Below are positions 17,854-26,053 of a DNA stretch of 64,000 bases, in pieces. The position numbers and the translations under genes were made by a program. Origin of the DNA: TH-plancto1 sp043777375. Its GTDB lineage: Bacteria; Planctomycetota; Planctomycetia; Planctomycetales; Planctomycetaceae. Positions within the stretch are counted from its first letter, which is position 1; every line of letters begins with the position of its first letter. The notes beneath the pieces were generated by a model. That model ran no database searches, was not told where the DNA came from, and saw nothing but the letters and a program-made list of their open reading frames with translations. The stretch is taken from positions 15,695-79,694 of the forward strand of contig JAYWHX010000002.1 in assembly GCA_043777375.1 (NCBI GenBank), written 5' to 3'.

Positions 17854-20800
17854 CTACTCCTTGGTGATCGGCGGCTTCGATTGATCCAGCAAGAACCGCA
17901 TCAAATCTCGCGAGTCCGTCTCGTTGAGTAGCTCGCCGAAATTCGCGGGCATCAGGGAAATCTGCGACACGACCTGTGCCTCGATATCGCCCTTCGCGAG
18001 CGAAAACTCTTTCCCTGTCCGATCCGCGAAATAGATCGTCTCGCCTTCGGTCCGCCGAGGCAGGCCGATCTGAATCTGTCCCGAACTCATCACAATCGTC
18101 ACCGAGCGAAACGCGGCATCGACGTTGCGATTGGGAGCGAGCACATCTTCCAGCAGACGATCGAGGCCGCGAATGCCGACTCCATCCAGCTGAGGACCGA
18201 TCTTCTGCCCTTCGCCACGTATCTGATGGCACGCAGCACAATGCTTCTTAAAAAGCTCCAGACCCCGAGCCGGAGTGGCCGCATTGGAAACACAATCGGC
18301 TTTGCGAGCAGCGATCAACTTGGCGAGAGTCTCATCCTCGGACGGCAAATCCTTGGTCAACGCCTCGATGGCGGTCTGTAACTCCGGACTGTTCAGAGCG
18401 GTCATGCGCTGAGAAACCTCGGGGCTCCGCAGTAGCAATGCAGACACGATTCCGCGCCGAACGAAATGGATACTTAGAGCTGCCCCGTCGGGTGTCTGGC
18501 ACAGCTGAGCGACGAGAGCCGCCTGTCCTGTTTGCGGAACGCCCCGCAAGACAACTTCGAGGTCTTCGGCATAGGTCGCATCAGAACCAGACACGAGGGA
18601 GGCGAACAGCCGCTCACGTCGTTTCTCATCCCACAATCCACTGGCCGCCGACGAAGCGAGAATTGTGACACGCGGGTCCGTGGCACTGGCCGCCATCGCT
18701 ACGGCGGCTCGCGTCCGAGTCGAGAGACTCGCCGAAGAATCGCGGATCACGTCTTGGAGGAGATCAGCTGCGGCGGTGACATGATACCTGCGGATGAGTT
18801 GAGAAATGGCAGCGAAAGAGTTTTTATTGGGACGAGGGTTTAGCTCGGCAATCGAGAAGCGTCCAACAGCCAGCCACGCGTAGGCCGCACGGTCATCGCC
18901 GTCGACGATCTCGATGTATCCGTTCCGCTGTGGGAGATCCTGGAGATTCCACTCCACTCGTTGTGCGATGTCATTCCGAGGAGGCAGAGCTTCTCGCAAA
19001 ACTTCGTGTGTGCGGGCATCTCTCAGCCGCACCAGATTGTTTGGTGGGGCAGGGCGGTCGGGCAGATCGTTATGCCCGGCGATAAAGAAGCTGAGCGACT
19101 CTGGCAGAGTGAAAACGTCGGACTGGAGTACGCCGGTCTTCTGTTCACCAGTCACGAGGCTATCGAAGAAGGAGCTTGCCGTATCTCCATCGACGGAAGC
19201 TCGATGTGCAGCAACGAAGACCTCTTCCGTGTCGAGTGTGACTCCCCCGAGTGGTCGGCTAAGCCACCCGAGCTGGTTGCGGGGTATCTCCCTGAGAGTG
19301 GCGATGCAGACGTCGCTCACCCAATCTTGCATGACGGTGGGGGGCTCGATCCCACGGGCTCGTAAACCCTCATCAAGCGCGGACAGCTCCGTCAGTGCAT
19401 CGGCGGGGTTCTTCATCGAACGCTCGCGGAGTTGGGTGATCCAAGCCGCCAGCTTGGGTTCCGCCAGCCGCTGCGCAATGAACGCTGCGACCCGCAGTCG
19501 CTCAGCCTCGCTGGTCAGCTTCGTCGTATCGAGGGTGACGAGCAACTCCGACCCGGCGGCGCTGCCGGTCGCCATGATGATCGGCAGGAACTCGGAGGGG
19601 TGGGCTGCGACCAATGCAGCCACGCTGGGATCGGTGGCGCACTCCTTCAACGTTAGATGATTTCGCAATGCCATCCGGGACGTGTGAATGAGTTGCGTGT
19701 CCTTCGGGTCGGCCATTTCCCAGACCTTCCAGAGTGGCTCCACCGACTTGGGGTCAGTGGGATGCCGTCCCAGTGCTTCAGCTGCGGCACGACGGACCAT
19801 GGCATGATCATCGGTGAGCAGTTCCAGGGTGGTGTCAGATTCAGTGGTTCGCCAACGGGTGCGTTCTGCGATTAGACGGGCCAGATGAGTCCGCACCAGC
19901 GGCGATGGATCGCGAGTCAATTGAGCCTGAAGCGTATCGTCGAGGCCCCCCGACCGTTCCAACACCCACATCCCACAGGCCCGCAGCTCTGGCGACTCCG
20001 ACTTCTTCATGGCCTCTGTGACCGGCTCGATGATCTCGCTGAACAATAGGGAACGGTCAGTGATCTCGTTGGTGGCCAGAGTGCGGACGGTAATGTTCGG
20101 GCTGGCCAGTGACTCAATCAGTTCGGGCAATGAGGCCGTCCGCAGATTCCCCGGCACCGGCGGCGTGGCCCCCTCGCCGGTGTAGACGATGCGCCAGACG
20201 CGGCCCTTCTCGCGGTCGCGTTTCGGGTGTTGCAGCGGCACCTCGTAGTGCCCAATGATCGCGTTGTAGAAGTCGGCCACGTACAGCGCCCCGTCCGGTC
20301 CGAGCTTCACATCGACCGGGCGGAACCAGCCATCGTCGCAGGTGATAAAGTCGGGCTGAGAGTTGACGAGCAGTGTCGAGCCGTGTTGGTCGAGCTTGTC
20401 ACGATGAACCTGCCCGTTGACCGGGTTGCAGAGGTACAAACACTCCTGGAACTCCTTCGGGAACTGTAGAGCCTGATACCACGCGACCCCGCAGATGCCG
20501 GTGGAACCGTGGCTATGGTCGATCATGTCTGGCCCGTAACCGAGTCCATCGTGCGGCTTACCGAAGCTGGAGTAGTAGGCTCCTCGCAGCAGCATCGTCA
20601 GCGGCATCGAGTGGCAGTCGGCGGTAAACGCATTGCCCCAATGATCGAAGCACAGACCGAACGGGTTGACCTGCCCCCAGGTGAACTGCTCGATCGCGGA
20701 ACCGTCCGCCCTGAACCGAAACGTGTTGCCCGAATTGAGCTGGATCCCCTGGCCGTTCTTCCCCTGGATGTTCGAGGTATTGCGGAACCCATGCGTCGCA

Positions 20801-21384
20801 TAGACCCAGCCGTCGATCCACCGCGTGAATGACGACGCCATCCCATGCGTGTCGAGGTTCCCGACCTTGCCGAACAGGACCTCCTGATCCTCAGCGACGC
20901 TGTCGCCGTTGCGGTCGTAATACCGCACGATGTTCGGGATGCTGAAGACGATGGCCCCATCGTGCGTCGGGACATTGCCGATCGGGATGTTGAGGCCGGT
21001 CGCGAACCGCGTGACCTTCGCCGGTTTGCCATCCGGGCCGATCCCCTCCACGACCGCCACCCAGTCGCGCGGAGTCTCCGACGAGGGGCCATCAAACTTC
21101 TCTTCTCGCGGCTCAACGCCATCTCCCTGAGCGGGGTAGGGGTACTCCAGCGAACTGGTGATGTAGAGCCGTCCCGCCGCGTCGAAGCTGATGTTCATCG
21201 GCTGCCCGATGATCGGCTCGGAGACGATGAGTTGGATCTCAAATCCCGGAGGCAGGTGAAACATCGCCCGCTGCTGCTCGGGAGTGAGCGGGTCGGTTTC
21301 AACCACCAACGGCGTCGCCTGAGCGATCCCTAGGACGAGGTAAAAACTGAGAGCTGCGACAGTCCGAAACAGCGTGGCAATCAC
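17854..21384 (-). CDS. PVC-type haem-binding membrane-bound dehydrogenase-like protein with HEAT repeats
   Basis: This is a large exported protein (1176 aa) of a type expanded in Planctomycetes and Verrucomicrobia. The GTG start at 21384 is supported by AGGAG about 9 nt upstream and by the signal peptide that follows (hydrophobic ~8-23, cleavage near AQA). Residues ~30-400 form a sugar-dehydrogenase-like beta-propeller (PPGFEIQLI, GRLYI, DGALYVADFYN motifs). Residues ~420-700 hold HEAT-like helical repeats. The C-terminal ~130 residues are a cytochrome-c-like domain with CAACH haem-binding motif after ARGLELFKKH and a distal region LMPANFGELL. Homologues are thought to be periplasmic or membrane-associated oxidoreductases, often for carbohydrates; the substrate cannot be told from sequence. 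It has its own terminator and no obvious operon partner. Confidence 0.92.
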   Translation of the reverse strand: MIATLFRTVAALSFYLVLGIAQATPLVVETDPLTPEQQRAMFHLPPGFEIQLIVSEPIIGQPMNISFDAAGRLYITSSLEYPYPAQGDGVEPREEKFDGPSSETPRDWVAVVEGIGPDGKPAKVTRFATGLNIPIGNVPTHDGAIVFSIPNIVRYYDRNGDSVAEDQEVLFGKVGNLDTHGMASSFTRWIDGWVYATHGFRNTSNIQGKNGQGIQLNSGNTFRFRADGSAIEQFTWGQVNPFGLCFDHWGNAFTADCHSMPLTMLLRGAYYSSFGKPHDGLGYGPDMIDHSHGSTGICGVAWYQALQFPKEFQECLYLCNPVNGQVHRDKLDQHGSTLLVNSQPDFITCDDGWFRPVDVKLGPDGALYVADFYNAIIGHYEVPLQHPKRDREKGRVWRIVYTGEGATPPVPGNLRTASLPELIESLASPNITVRTLATNEITDRSLLFSEIIEPVTEAMKKSESPELRACGMWVLERSGGLDDTLQAQLTRDPSPLVRTHLARLIAERTRWRTTESDTTLELLTDDHAMVRRAAAEALGRHPTDPKSVEPLWKVWEMADPKDTQLIHTSRMALRNHLTLKECATDPSVAALVAAHPSEFLPIIMATGSAAGSELLVTLDTTKLTSEAERLRVAAFIAQRLAEPKLAAWITQLRERSMKNPADALTELSALDEGLRARGIEPPTVMQDWVSDVCIATLREIPRNQLGWLSRPLGGVTLDTEEVFVAAHRASVDGDTASSFFDSLVTGEQKTGVLQSDVFTLPESLSFFIAGHNDLPDRPAPPNNLVRLRDARTHEVLREALPPRNDIAQRVEWNLQDLPQRNGYIEIVDGDDRAAYAWLAVGRFSIAELNPRPNKNSFAAISQLIRRYHVTAAADLLQDVIRDSSASLSTRTRAAVAMAASATDPRVTILASSAASGLWDEKRRERLFASLVSGSDATYAEDLEVVLRGVPQTGQAALVAQLCQTPDGAALSIHFVRRGIVSALLLRSPEVSQRMTALNSPELQTAIEALTKDLPSEDETLAKLIAARKADCVSNAATPARGLELFKKHCAACHQIRGEGQKIGPQLDGVGIRGLDRLLEDVLAPNRNVDAAFRSVTIVMSSGQIQIGLPRRTEGETIYFADRTGKEFSLAKGDIEAQVVSQISLMPANFGELLNETDSRDLMRFLLDQSKPPITKE

Positions 21385-21821
21385 CGAGTCACTCCTAAGA
21401 GATGTCCTGATTTGGACGAGACAGTCAAAAGCCTAACAGGCGACTTGAAAGCGGTCGACTCGGGAGGTGAGAGAGTCCTCAGAAGAGGTCTCACACAATG
21501 GTCCGTAGGCACCAAGTCATGAAATCACTGATTGGCAATGAGGGCGATTCGGATTTGCTTGGTGCCTACGTGTGAGTCGTGATCCACTGAGCCGGGCTCG
21601 CATGAGCCCCAGTCATGGCCCATAAGGTTGTGCGAAGAACACCGCCGCCCCAGACTTCCCAGATCACCAAGTAAACCATGTGAGGTTAGATCGTGAGATT
21701 TTTCTTGTTTCAGCGAATCGTACAGGTAGGATAGCTGCGGCAAGGCTGCCTGAAAGCGACCCTCGGGAGACCGTCGCCGGACTGACTTCGCTCAGAAAGT
21801 GCTCATAACGACACGGAGGAA
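21385..21821. other. Divergent intergenic region with interrupted inverted repeat
   Basis: A 437-base gap lies between the minus-strand haem-binding gene and the plus-strand BON-like gene, so promoters for both should be here. The main structure is the inverted repeat at 21490-21576 (separate entry). A 72-codon minus-strand open frame at 21525-21743 overlaps it but shows no recognisable domain and is not called as a gene. Confidence 0.4.
21490..21576. repeat. Interrupted inverted repeat (MITE-like or structured element)
   Basis: The inner arms CGTAGGCACCAAG (21504-21516) and its exact complement (21558-21570) pair over 13 bp. The outer arms CTCACAC (21490-21496) and GTGTGAG (21570-21576) extend the pairing after a 7-nt bulge. 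Inside the loop, AAATC and GATTT can also pair. It could be a small non-autonomous element, a regulatory hairpin or an operator; no transposase is nearby and no second copy was seen in the window. Confidence 0.55.
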
Positions 21822-22181
21822 ATGATGCTGCAACAATCACTCGTGGCGACCCCGGAAGTGTTCGATACTCATGCCACTGATGAAGGTCGCTTTGCCTGCC
21901 CGGAATTTAGTTTGTGCCCACCGCATCAGGTGGAAGCGGAAGTCTCTCGCACGCTTCGAGGTTCTCCGGGAGTTTATGTCGAGTCCCTGTCTGTTCACCG
22001 AATCGATGACGGAGTCTGCTTGCATGGAGTGGTCGAAGTCGACGACCCCTCGACCGATGTTGAGGACATCATCCGCCGGGCCTTGTCGATCGACCAGGTC
22101 ATCAACCGGATGGTGGTCAAGCACGGACACACGTCGCTGGGTGCGGAGACGGATCTCGATCAGTCGTTCATGTGGGGGTAA
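21822..22181 (+). CDS. Small BON-domain-like protein
   Basis: This 119-residue protein has no signal peptide or membrane segment. From ~residue 50 it shows a BON-like pattern: a short strand with VYVESLSV, a DDGVCLHGVV strand turn, then a helix and a closing INRMVVKH strand. BON domains are small alpha/beta modules that often bind phospholipid or act in envelope proteins; without an export signal the role here is unclear. GGAGG lies just upstream; spacing fits the second ATG (21825) slightly better than the first. It stands alone, convergent with the permease at 22256. The assignment is by pattern and is only moderately secure. Confidence 0.6.
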   Translation: MMLQQSLVATPEVFDTHATDEGRFACPEFSLCPPHQVEAEVSRTLRGSPGVYVESLSVHRIDDGVCLHGVVEVDDPSTDVEDIIRRALSIDQVINRMVVKHGHTSLGAETDLDQSFMWG

Positions 22182-22255
22182 GTGTTCACTGCTTGACTTC
22201 TTTGAGGCATACGAGTGAAGATGACTGATCGTATTCAAGTCATCGAGATGTCATT

Positions 22256-23641
22256 TTAAGGAGATTCGTGTGGCGGGGTCTCTTCAGACACGTACACCTC
22301 ATGCGGATGACTCTTCCGATACCACATGATGAGTGGGTAGATCAGCGGTCCGGTGGCCATCATGCACAACGGGATGCCCAGCACTTTCCAGGCGGCACCG
22401 TCTAGCACCTGGAAGGTCAGGTTGGTCCCGATGCACAGCAGTGGCAGACTCGCCAACGCGATGGCGACGCCCCAGCCTCCCGGGATCTTGAACGGCCTCT
22501 CAAGGTCGGGCTCGCGCCACCTCAGTACGAGGAACGAGATCAGTTCCATCGAGACCTTGCCTGTGTACAGCGTCACGTCAGCCTTGGCGACTTCTTCAAA
22601 GTCATTGAAAATCATCACGATGATCGAGTAGATCACCCCGCAGACCAGCAACGACACCACGGGAGCGCCGTGGATGTTCAGCTTGGTCATCGCCTGCGGC
22701 AAGTACCCATCGCGAGACATGACAAACGGGACGCGGCTGTAGACCAGCACTAGCCCAGAGTACAAACCGATTCCGGTCAGCATTCCCATGGCACTGAGCG
22801 GATACGCCAGCCACGGGCCGACCAGTTTGTTGGCCATCACGCTCCACGCACCCGTGGTCCACTCGATACCCGTGCTGCCAAAGTAGAGCAATCCCACAAG
22901 GGCCGGCAAACCATAGACGGCTGTGATCAGAAAGATGGCAAAAAAGAGGGCGCGCGGGTAATCCCTTTTTGGATTGTGCATTTCCCCCGCACACGTCGAG
23001 ACGGCATCCCACCCTTGATAGTTCCACAGAATAATCGGGAGTGACAGCGCCAGAGCCGAGACCAGTGTCGTCCCCTCATTGAGAAAAGGACTGACCGCGC
23101 TGTGTGGAAACCCTTGCGTGAGCCCCCGAATTAGTCCCCATCCGACGAGGATCGCGAATGGAGAGAGAATCAGCACCGCGAGTCCCTTAGCAAAATTGCC
23201 GATCGTGCGCGCGCCGCGCAAATTGAGCAGCACAAAGGCCCAGATCATGGCCAACATGACGACTTTGCGTGCCCAGAAGCTGCCGCCTTCTCCCTTGTCG
23301 AAGAGGGGGAAGAAGAACGACAAGTAATCACAAAAGAGTGCGGGGCAGATCCCGACATCGACAAAGGTAAACATCCACGCCCACCACCCCTGGCAGAAGG
23401 CTGGGAACTGGCCGAGCGCCCGCTTCGACCAGACGTAATACCCACCCTCCTCGGGAATCGCTGTCCCCAACTCTGCTGCGATGAACGCCACCGGGGCGCT
23501 GTACAGCAGGGGGATGATCAGAACCAGCAGCATCGCCAGCCCGGGACCATCCGCAAGGACCGACTCCAACCCATATGGCCCGCCCGAGACATTAAAGAAA
23601 ATGATACTGACGATGGCGGTGAGTGTCAGCGAGCGTTTCAC
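22256..23641 (-). CDS. APC-family amino acid permease
   Basis: This is an integral membrane transporter of 461 residues with about twelve hydrophobic segments. The first helix contains FFNVSGGPYGLE, a typical APC substrate/Na-site signature with an unwound glycine motif. The LGTAIPEEGGYYVWSKRALG motif after helix 2 is also characteristic of this superfamily. The start is GTG 23641 with GGAAGG about 11 nt upstream, which places the first helix right at the N-terminus. Substrates are probably amino acids or amines, but the subfamily cannot be fixed from sequence. It lies ~130 nt downstream of the DUF1501 gene on the same strand, so co-transcription is possible, although a functional link is not obvious. 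Confidence 0.88.
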   Translation of the reverse strand: MKRSLTLTAIVSIIFFNVSGGPYGLESVLADGPGLAMLLVLIIPLLYSAPVAFIAAELGTAIPEEGGYYVWSKRALGQFPAFCQGWWAWMFTFVDVGICPALFCDYLSFFFPLFDKGEGGSFWARKVVMLAMIWAFVLLNLRGARTIGNFAKGLAVLILSPFAILVGWGLIRGLTQGFPHSAVSPFLNEGTTLVSALALSLPIILWNYQGWDAVSTCAGEMHNPKRDYPRALFFAIFLITAVYGLPALVGLLYFGSTGIEWTTGAWSVMANKLVGPWLAYPLSAMGMLTGIGLYSGLVLVYSRVPFVMSRDGYLPQAMTKLNIHGAPVVSLLVCGVIYSIIVMIFNDFEEVAKADVTLYTGKVSMELISFLVLRWREPDLERPFKIPGGWGVAIALASLPLLCIGTNLTFQVLDGAAWKVLGIPLCMMATGPLIYPLIMWYRKSHPHEVYVSEETPPHESP

Positions 23642-23768
23642 GAGCGGGGATTCCTTCCGGGGACGGTGAACTCATGTGTCACTCGCCGGATTCTGCTCAC
23701 AAATGCGGTCGGATGCAACCGGCAGCGCGCTTCGCTTCGATGACTCCGCATCGCGGCTAATCGGGGAT

Positions 23769-25124
23769 TTAGCTCATCAATTCACGAATCGGGGTCGGAT
23801 CACTGACCAGGTGTGTCGGTCGGCCGAGCGGCGTGTAGAGGATTTGATCGGGGTTGATGCCGAGTTTGGTGTAGACGGTCGAGACAAAGTTCTCGGGCGA
23901 CAGCACGCGATCCACAGCTGAGTAGCCTGCGCGGTCGGTGGCTCCCACGATGGTTCCACCGGGAGTTCCAGCTCCGGCCATCATCACGCTCATCGCATTG
24001 GCCCAATGGTCGCGACCGGCGCCGGGATTGATCTTGGGCGTGCGGCCGAACTCGCCGAGAACCAGCACCAGCGTGCTGTCGAGCATGCCACGCTGCTCCA
24101 GATCCTCGATCAACGTGGCGATGGAGTTTTCGAACTTCGGTAGCCTCGTTCGCAGGGCGTTAAACAGGTCGCCGTGGTGGTCCCAGCCGCCTTCATTCAG
24201 GGTGATGAACGGGACACCGGCCTCCACCAGCCGTCGAGCCAGTAACACTCTTTGTCCGAAAGAGTCGCGGCCATAACGGTCACGCGTGGCGGCGTCCTCG
24301 GCATGGATGTCGAACGCCTTTTGCGCGAGCGGCGAGGAGACAAGGTCGTAACCTTGTTGGTAATACTCATCCAGTGTCACAGCCGGGTCAGCTGCGGCTT
24401 TGTCGGGGATGCGGGGCAGACGGTCGATCTGTGTACGGAGTTCGCGGCGATGGGCGAAGCGGTCATCCTTGATCGCGGAGGGCAGGGCGACATCGCGGAC
24501 GCGAAAGCTGTCGCTGTTCGGATCATCGGGGACCACGAACGGAGCGTACTGAGCGCCGAGAAAATTTGGCCCGCCGGAGCGCGTCATCGATGGGATCGAG
24601 AAGTACGCAGGCAATCCGTCTTGATTCCCACGGACATAGGAAGCGACCGCGCCCATGCTGGGATGAAAGCTGACGAACGCACCACAGCCGACCGGGATGC
24701 GCGGCGGAGCACCGGTCATCATGTAGTGATTTCCCGCCCCATGGTTCCCTTGCTCATGGCGGATCGAGCGGATGACGGCGAACTTGTCGGAGATACTGGC
24801 CAGCCGGGTCAGATGCTCCGAGAACTGGACGCCGGGGATCTTGGTGGCGATCGCGTTGAACTCGCCGCGCACCTCGCTGGGGGCGTCGGGTTTGGGGTCG
24901 AAGGTCTCGTAATGCGTCGGTCCGCCGTCCAGCCAGATCAGAATACAGCTCTTCGCCTTGGCCCCCGCCGCGACCGCATCGCCCGCGAATGCCCGCATCT
25001 GCAGCAACTGGGAAAAGCTCGCCCCAACTAACCCCGCAATGCCGAGTTGCAGGCAGGAGCGGCGCGAGAGGCCGTTGCAATTTGCGTATGTCATCATGCT
25101 TCGCTCCGTTGCGGCCGGGTACAT
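23769..25124 (-). CDS. DUF1501 protein with Tat-type signal
   Basis: This 451-residue protein belongs to DUF1501, a family related to the alkaline phosphatase/sulfatase fold and expanded in Planctomycetes. The N-terminus has a twin-arginine signal (LSRRSCLQLGIAGLVGASF). Family motifs include ILIWLDGGPTHYETFDPK, NHGAGNHYMMTG, NEGGWDHHGDLF and LGEFGRTPKINPGAGRDHW. Two starts compete: ATG 25124 (AGAGGA 7 nt upstream) and ATG 25097 (GGAG 8 nt upstream), the latter giving a more usual short region before the twin arginines. In planctomycetes this gene normally follows directly after a DUF1549/DUF1553 gene. Here that partner is at 26054-28465 and the two are separated by about 930 bp holding a GxxExxY gene and two palindromic repeats. 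Confidence 0.93.
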   Translation of the reverse strand: MYPAATERSMMTYANCNGLSRRSCLQLGIAGLVGASFSQLLQMRAFAGDAVAAGAKAKSCILIWLDGGPTHYETFDPKPDAPSEVRGEFNAIATKIPGVQFSEHLTRLASISDKFAVIRSIRHEQGNHGAGNHYMMTGAPPRIPVGCGAFVSFHPSMGAVASYVRGNQDGLPAYFSIPSMTRSGGPNFLGAQYAPFVVPDDPNSDSFRVRDVALPSAIKDDRFAHRRELRTQIDRLPRIPDKAAADPAVTLDEYYQQGYDLVSSPLAQKAFDIHAEDAATRDRYGRDSFGQRVLLARRLVEAGVPFITLNEGGWDHHGDLFNALRTRLPKFENSIATLIEDLEQRGMLDSTLVLVLGEFGRTPKINPGAGRDHWANAMSVMMAGAGTPGGTIVGATDRAGYSAVDRVLSPENFVSTVYTKLGINPDQILYTPLGRPTHLVSDPTPIRELMS

Positions 25125-25151
25125 CAGTCAGTCCTCTTGGTGTTGTTTCAA

Positions 25152-25330
25152 GGAGGAATTGAACACAAAGGGAGCAAAGGACGCGAAGGGGGAAAAGAAA
25201 GAGAGAAATGAGAGGGAGGGATTGCCGGGTAGTCTTGTCCTCACCTTGAGTCGGCGATGAGCTGAAACATCACCCCAACGCCTCTGTGTCTCTTCCCTTT
25301 GCGTCCTTCGCTTCCTTTGTGTTCAATTCC
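25152..25330. repeat. Palindromic repeat element, copy 1 (flanks GxxExxY gene)
   Basis: The left arm (25155-25190) and right arm (25292-25330) are inverted copies. The outermost 17 bp, GGAATTGAACACAAAGG, match exactly (25155-25171 with 25314-25330). Further in, the arms continue as near-matching units such as GAGCAAAGG and ACGCGAAGG. The ~100-bp centre shares a GAGGGATTG block and a GCTGAAACATCA block with copy 2 at 25786-25991, so the two are homologous elements of unequal length. Confidence 0.8.
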
Positions 25331-25351
25331 TGGTCTTCCTCTCCGGATCAA

Positions 25352-25756
25352 TTAGTCACGCCCAGCGCCGGGCAAGATCAATCGATGCAGTCCATCGGTC
25401 AACTTCAACTCGTGAAAGTTCAGCAGCAGCCCCAGAGGAGCATCCAGAAGTTTCATGTAGCTCAGTGTCTGTGCCTTGTGAATGGGAGCCACATCTTGGA
25501 CCGCCTTGATCTCCACTAGCAAGCAGCCATCGACGAGAACGTCAAACTTCAACACTTCGTCGAAGACGATATTCTTGTAGTGAACTTGAACAAGTCGTTG
25601 ACTGATCGCTGGAACTCCATGTAACCCCAGTTCATGCAAGAAGCACCGTTCGTAGATACTCTCCAGCAGGCCCGGTCCCAATGTTCGATGAACCTCAATC
25701 GCCGCTCCGATCGCGATACGGCTCAACTCGTCGGCTCGTGTATATCTGGGGTGCAT
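25352..25756 (-). CDS. GxxExxY family protein
   Basis: This small cytoplasmic protein (134 aa from ATG 25756) carries the family-defining GPGLLESIYERC motif near residue 30, followed by FLHELGLHGVPAISQ, then a nuclease-like core in which FDVLVDG and LLVEIKAV supply acidic and lysine residues, and ends with INFHELKL-like strands (here LLNFHELKL). The D...ExK arrangement resembles PD-(D/E)xK nucleases; that relation is an inference. An upstream TTG/ATG extension to 25804 would read through the neighbouring repeat, so I prefer ATG 25756. The gene is bracketed by two homologous palindromic elements (25152-25330 and 25786-25991) and sits between DUF1549/DUF1553 and DUF1501 genes that are usually adjacent, as if the whole unit had been inserted. 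Confidence 0.85.
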   Translation of the reverse strand: MHPRYTRADELSRIAIGAAIEVHRTLGPGLLESIYERCFLHELGLHGVPAISQRLVQVHYKNIVFDEVLKFDVLVDGCLLVEIKAVQDVAPIHKAQTLSYMKLLDAPLGLLLNFHELKLTDGLHRLILPGAGRD

Positions 25757-25785
25757 GGGATGTCTCACACTTTGAATACGGAGGA

Positions 25786-25991
25786 GGAATTGAACACAAA
25801 GCAAGCGAAGGACGCGAAGGGGGGGAAGGAAAATGGATGGGGACGAGAGGGATTGGTGGGCGAGAAGGATTCATGGACGAGTATGAACTGCAATCTGAAT
25901 CGGGGACGGGCTGAAACATCAGCTGCACCTCTCTCCAAACCCTTCCCCTCCTCTTCCCTTCGCGTTCTTCGCTCCCTTTGTGTTCAATTCC
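25786..25991. repeat. Palindromic repeat element, copy 2 (flanks GxxExxY gene)
   Basis: The arms GGAATTGAACACAAAG (25786-25801) and its complement (25976-25991) match over 16 bp, and the pairing continues inward through AGCGAAGGACGCGAAGG-like units. The centre shares blocks with copy 1 at 25152-25330, including GAGGGATTGG and GCTGAAACATCA. Together the two copies bracket the GxxExxY gene. Confidence 0.8.
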
Positions 25992-26053
25992 TCTCCTCTG
26001 AATCTGGTCCGGTTGCCGTGTCTAGCCAACGACGTACCAGACATCGTCGACAC

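Noticed and set aside
16982..18241. A 419-codon minus-strand frame across the HD-GYP gene and the terminator
   Set aside because: It is antisense to a protein with intact catalytic motifs and crosses a convergent terminator. Its translation has Arg/Cys-rich, low-complexity content typical of a shadow frame.
23700..23765. GC-rich stretch resembling the sequence near 51480-51515 (TCGCGGCTAA)
   Set aside because: The shared core is about ten bases and one copy lies in the coding tail of a membrane protein; too little to call a repeat.
25756..25804. Longer start of the GxxExxY protein at 25804
   Set aside because: The extra 16 codons come from the neighbouring repeat arm; the conserved part begins at the ATG at 25756.
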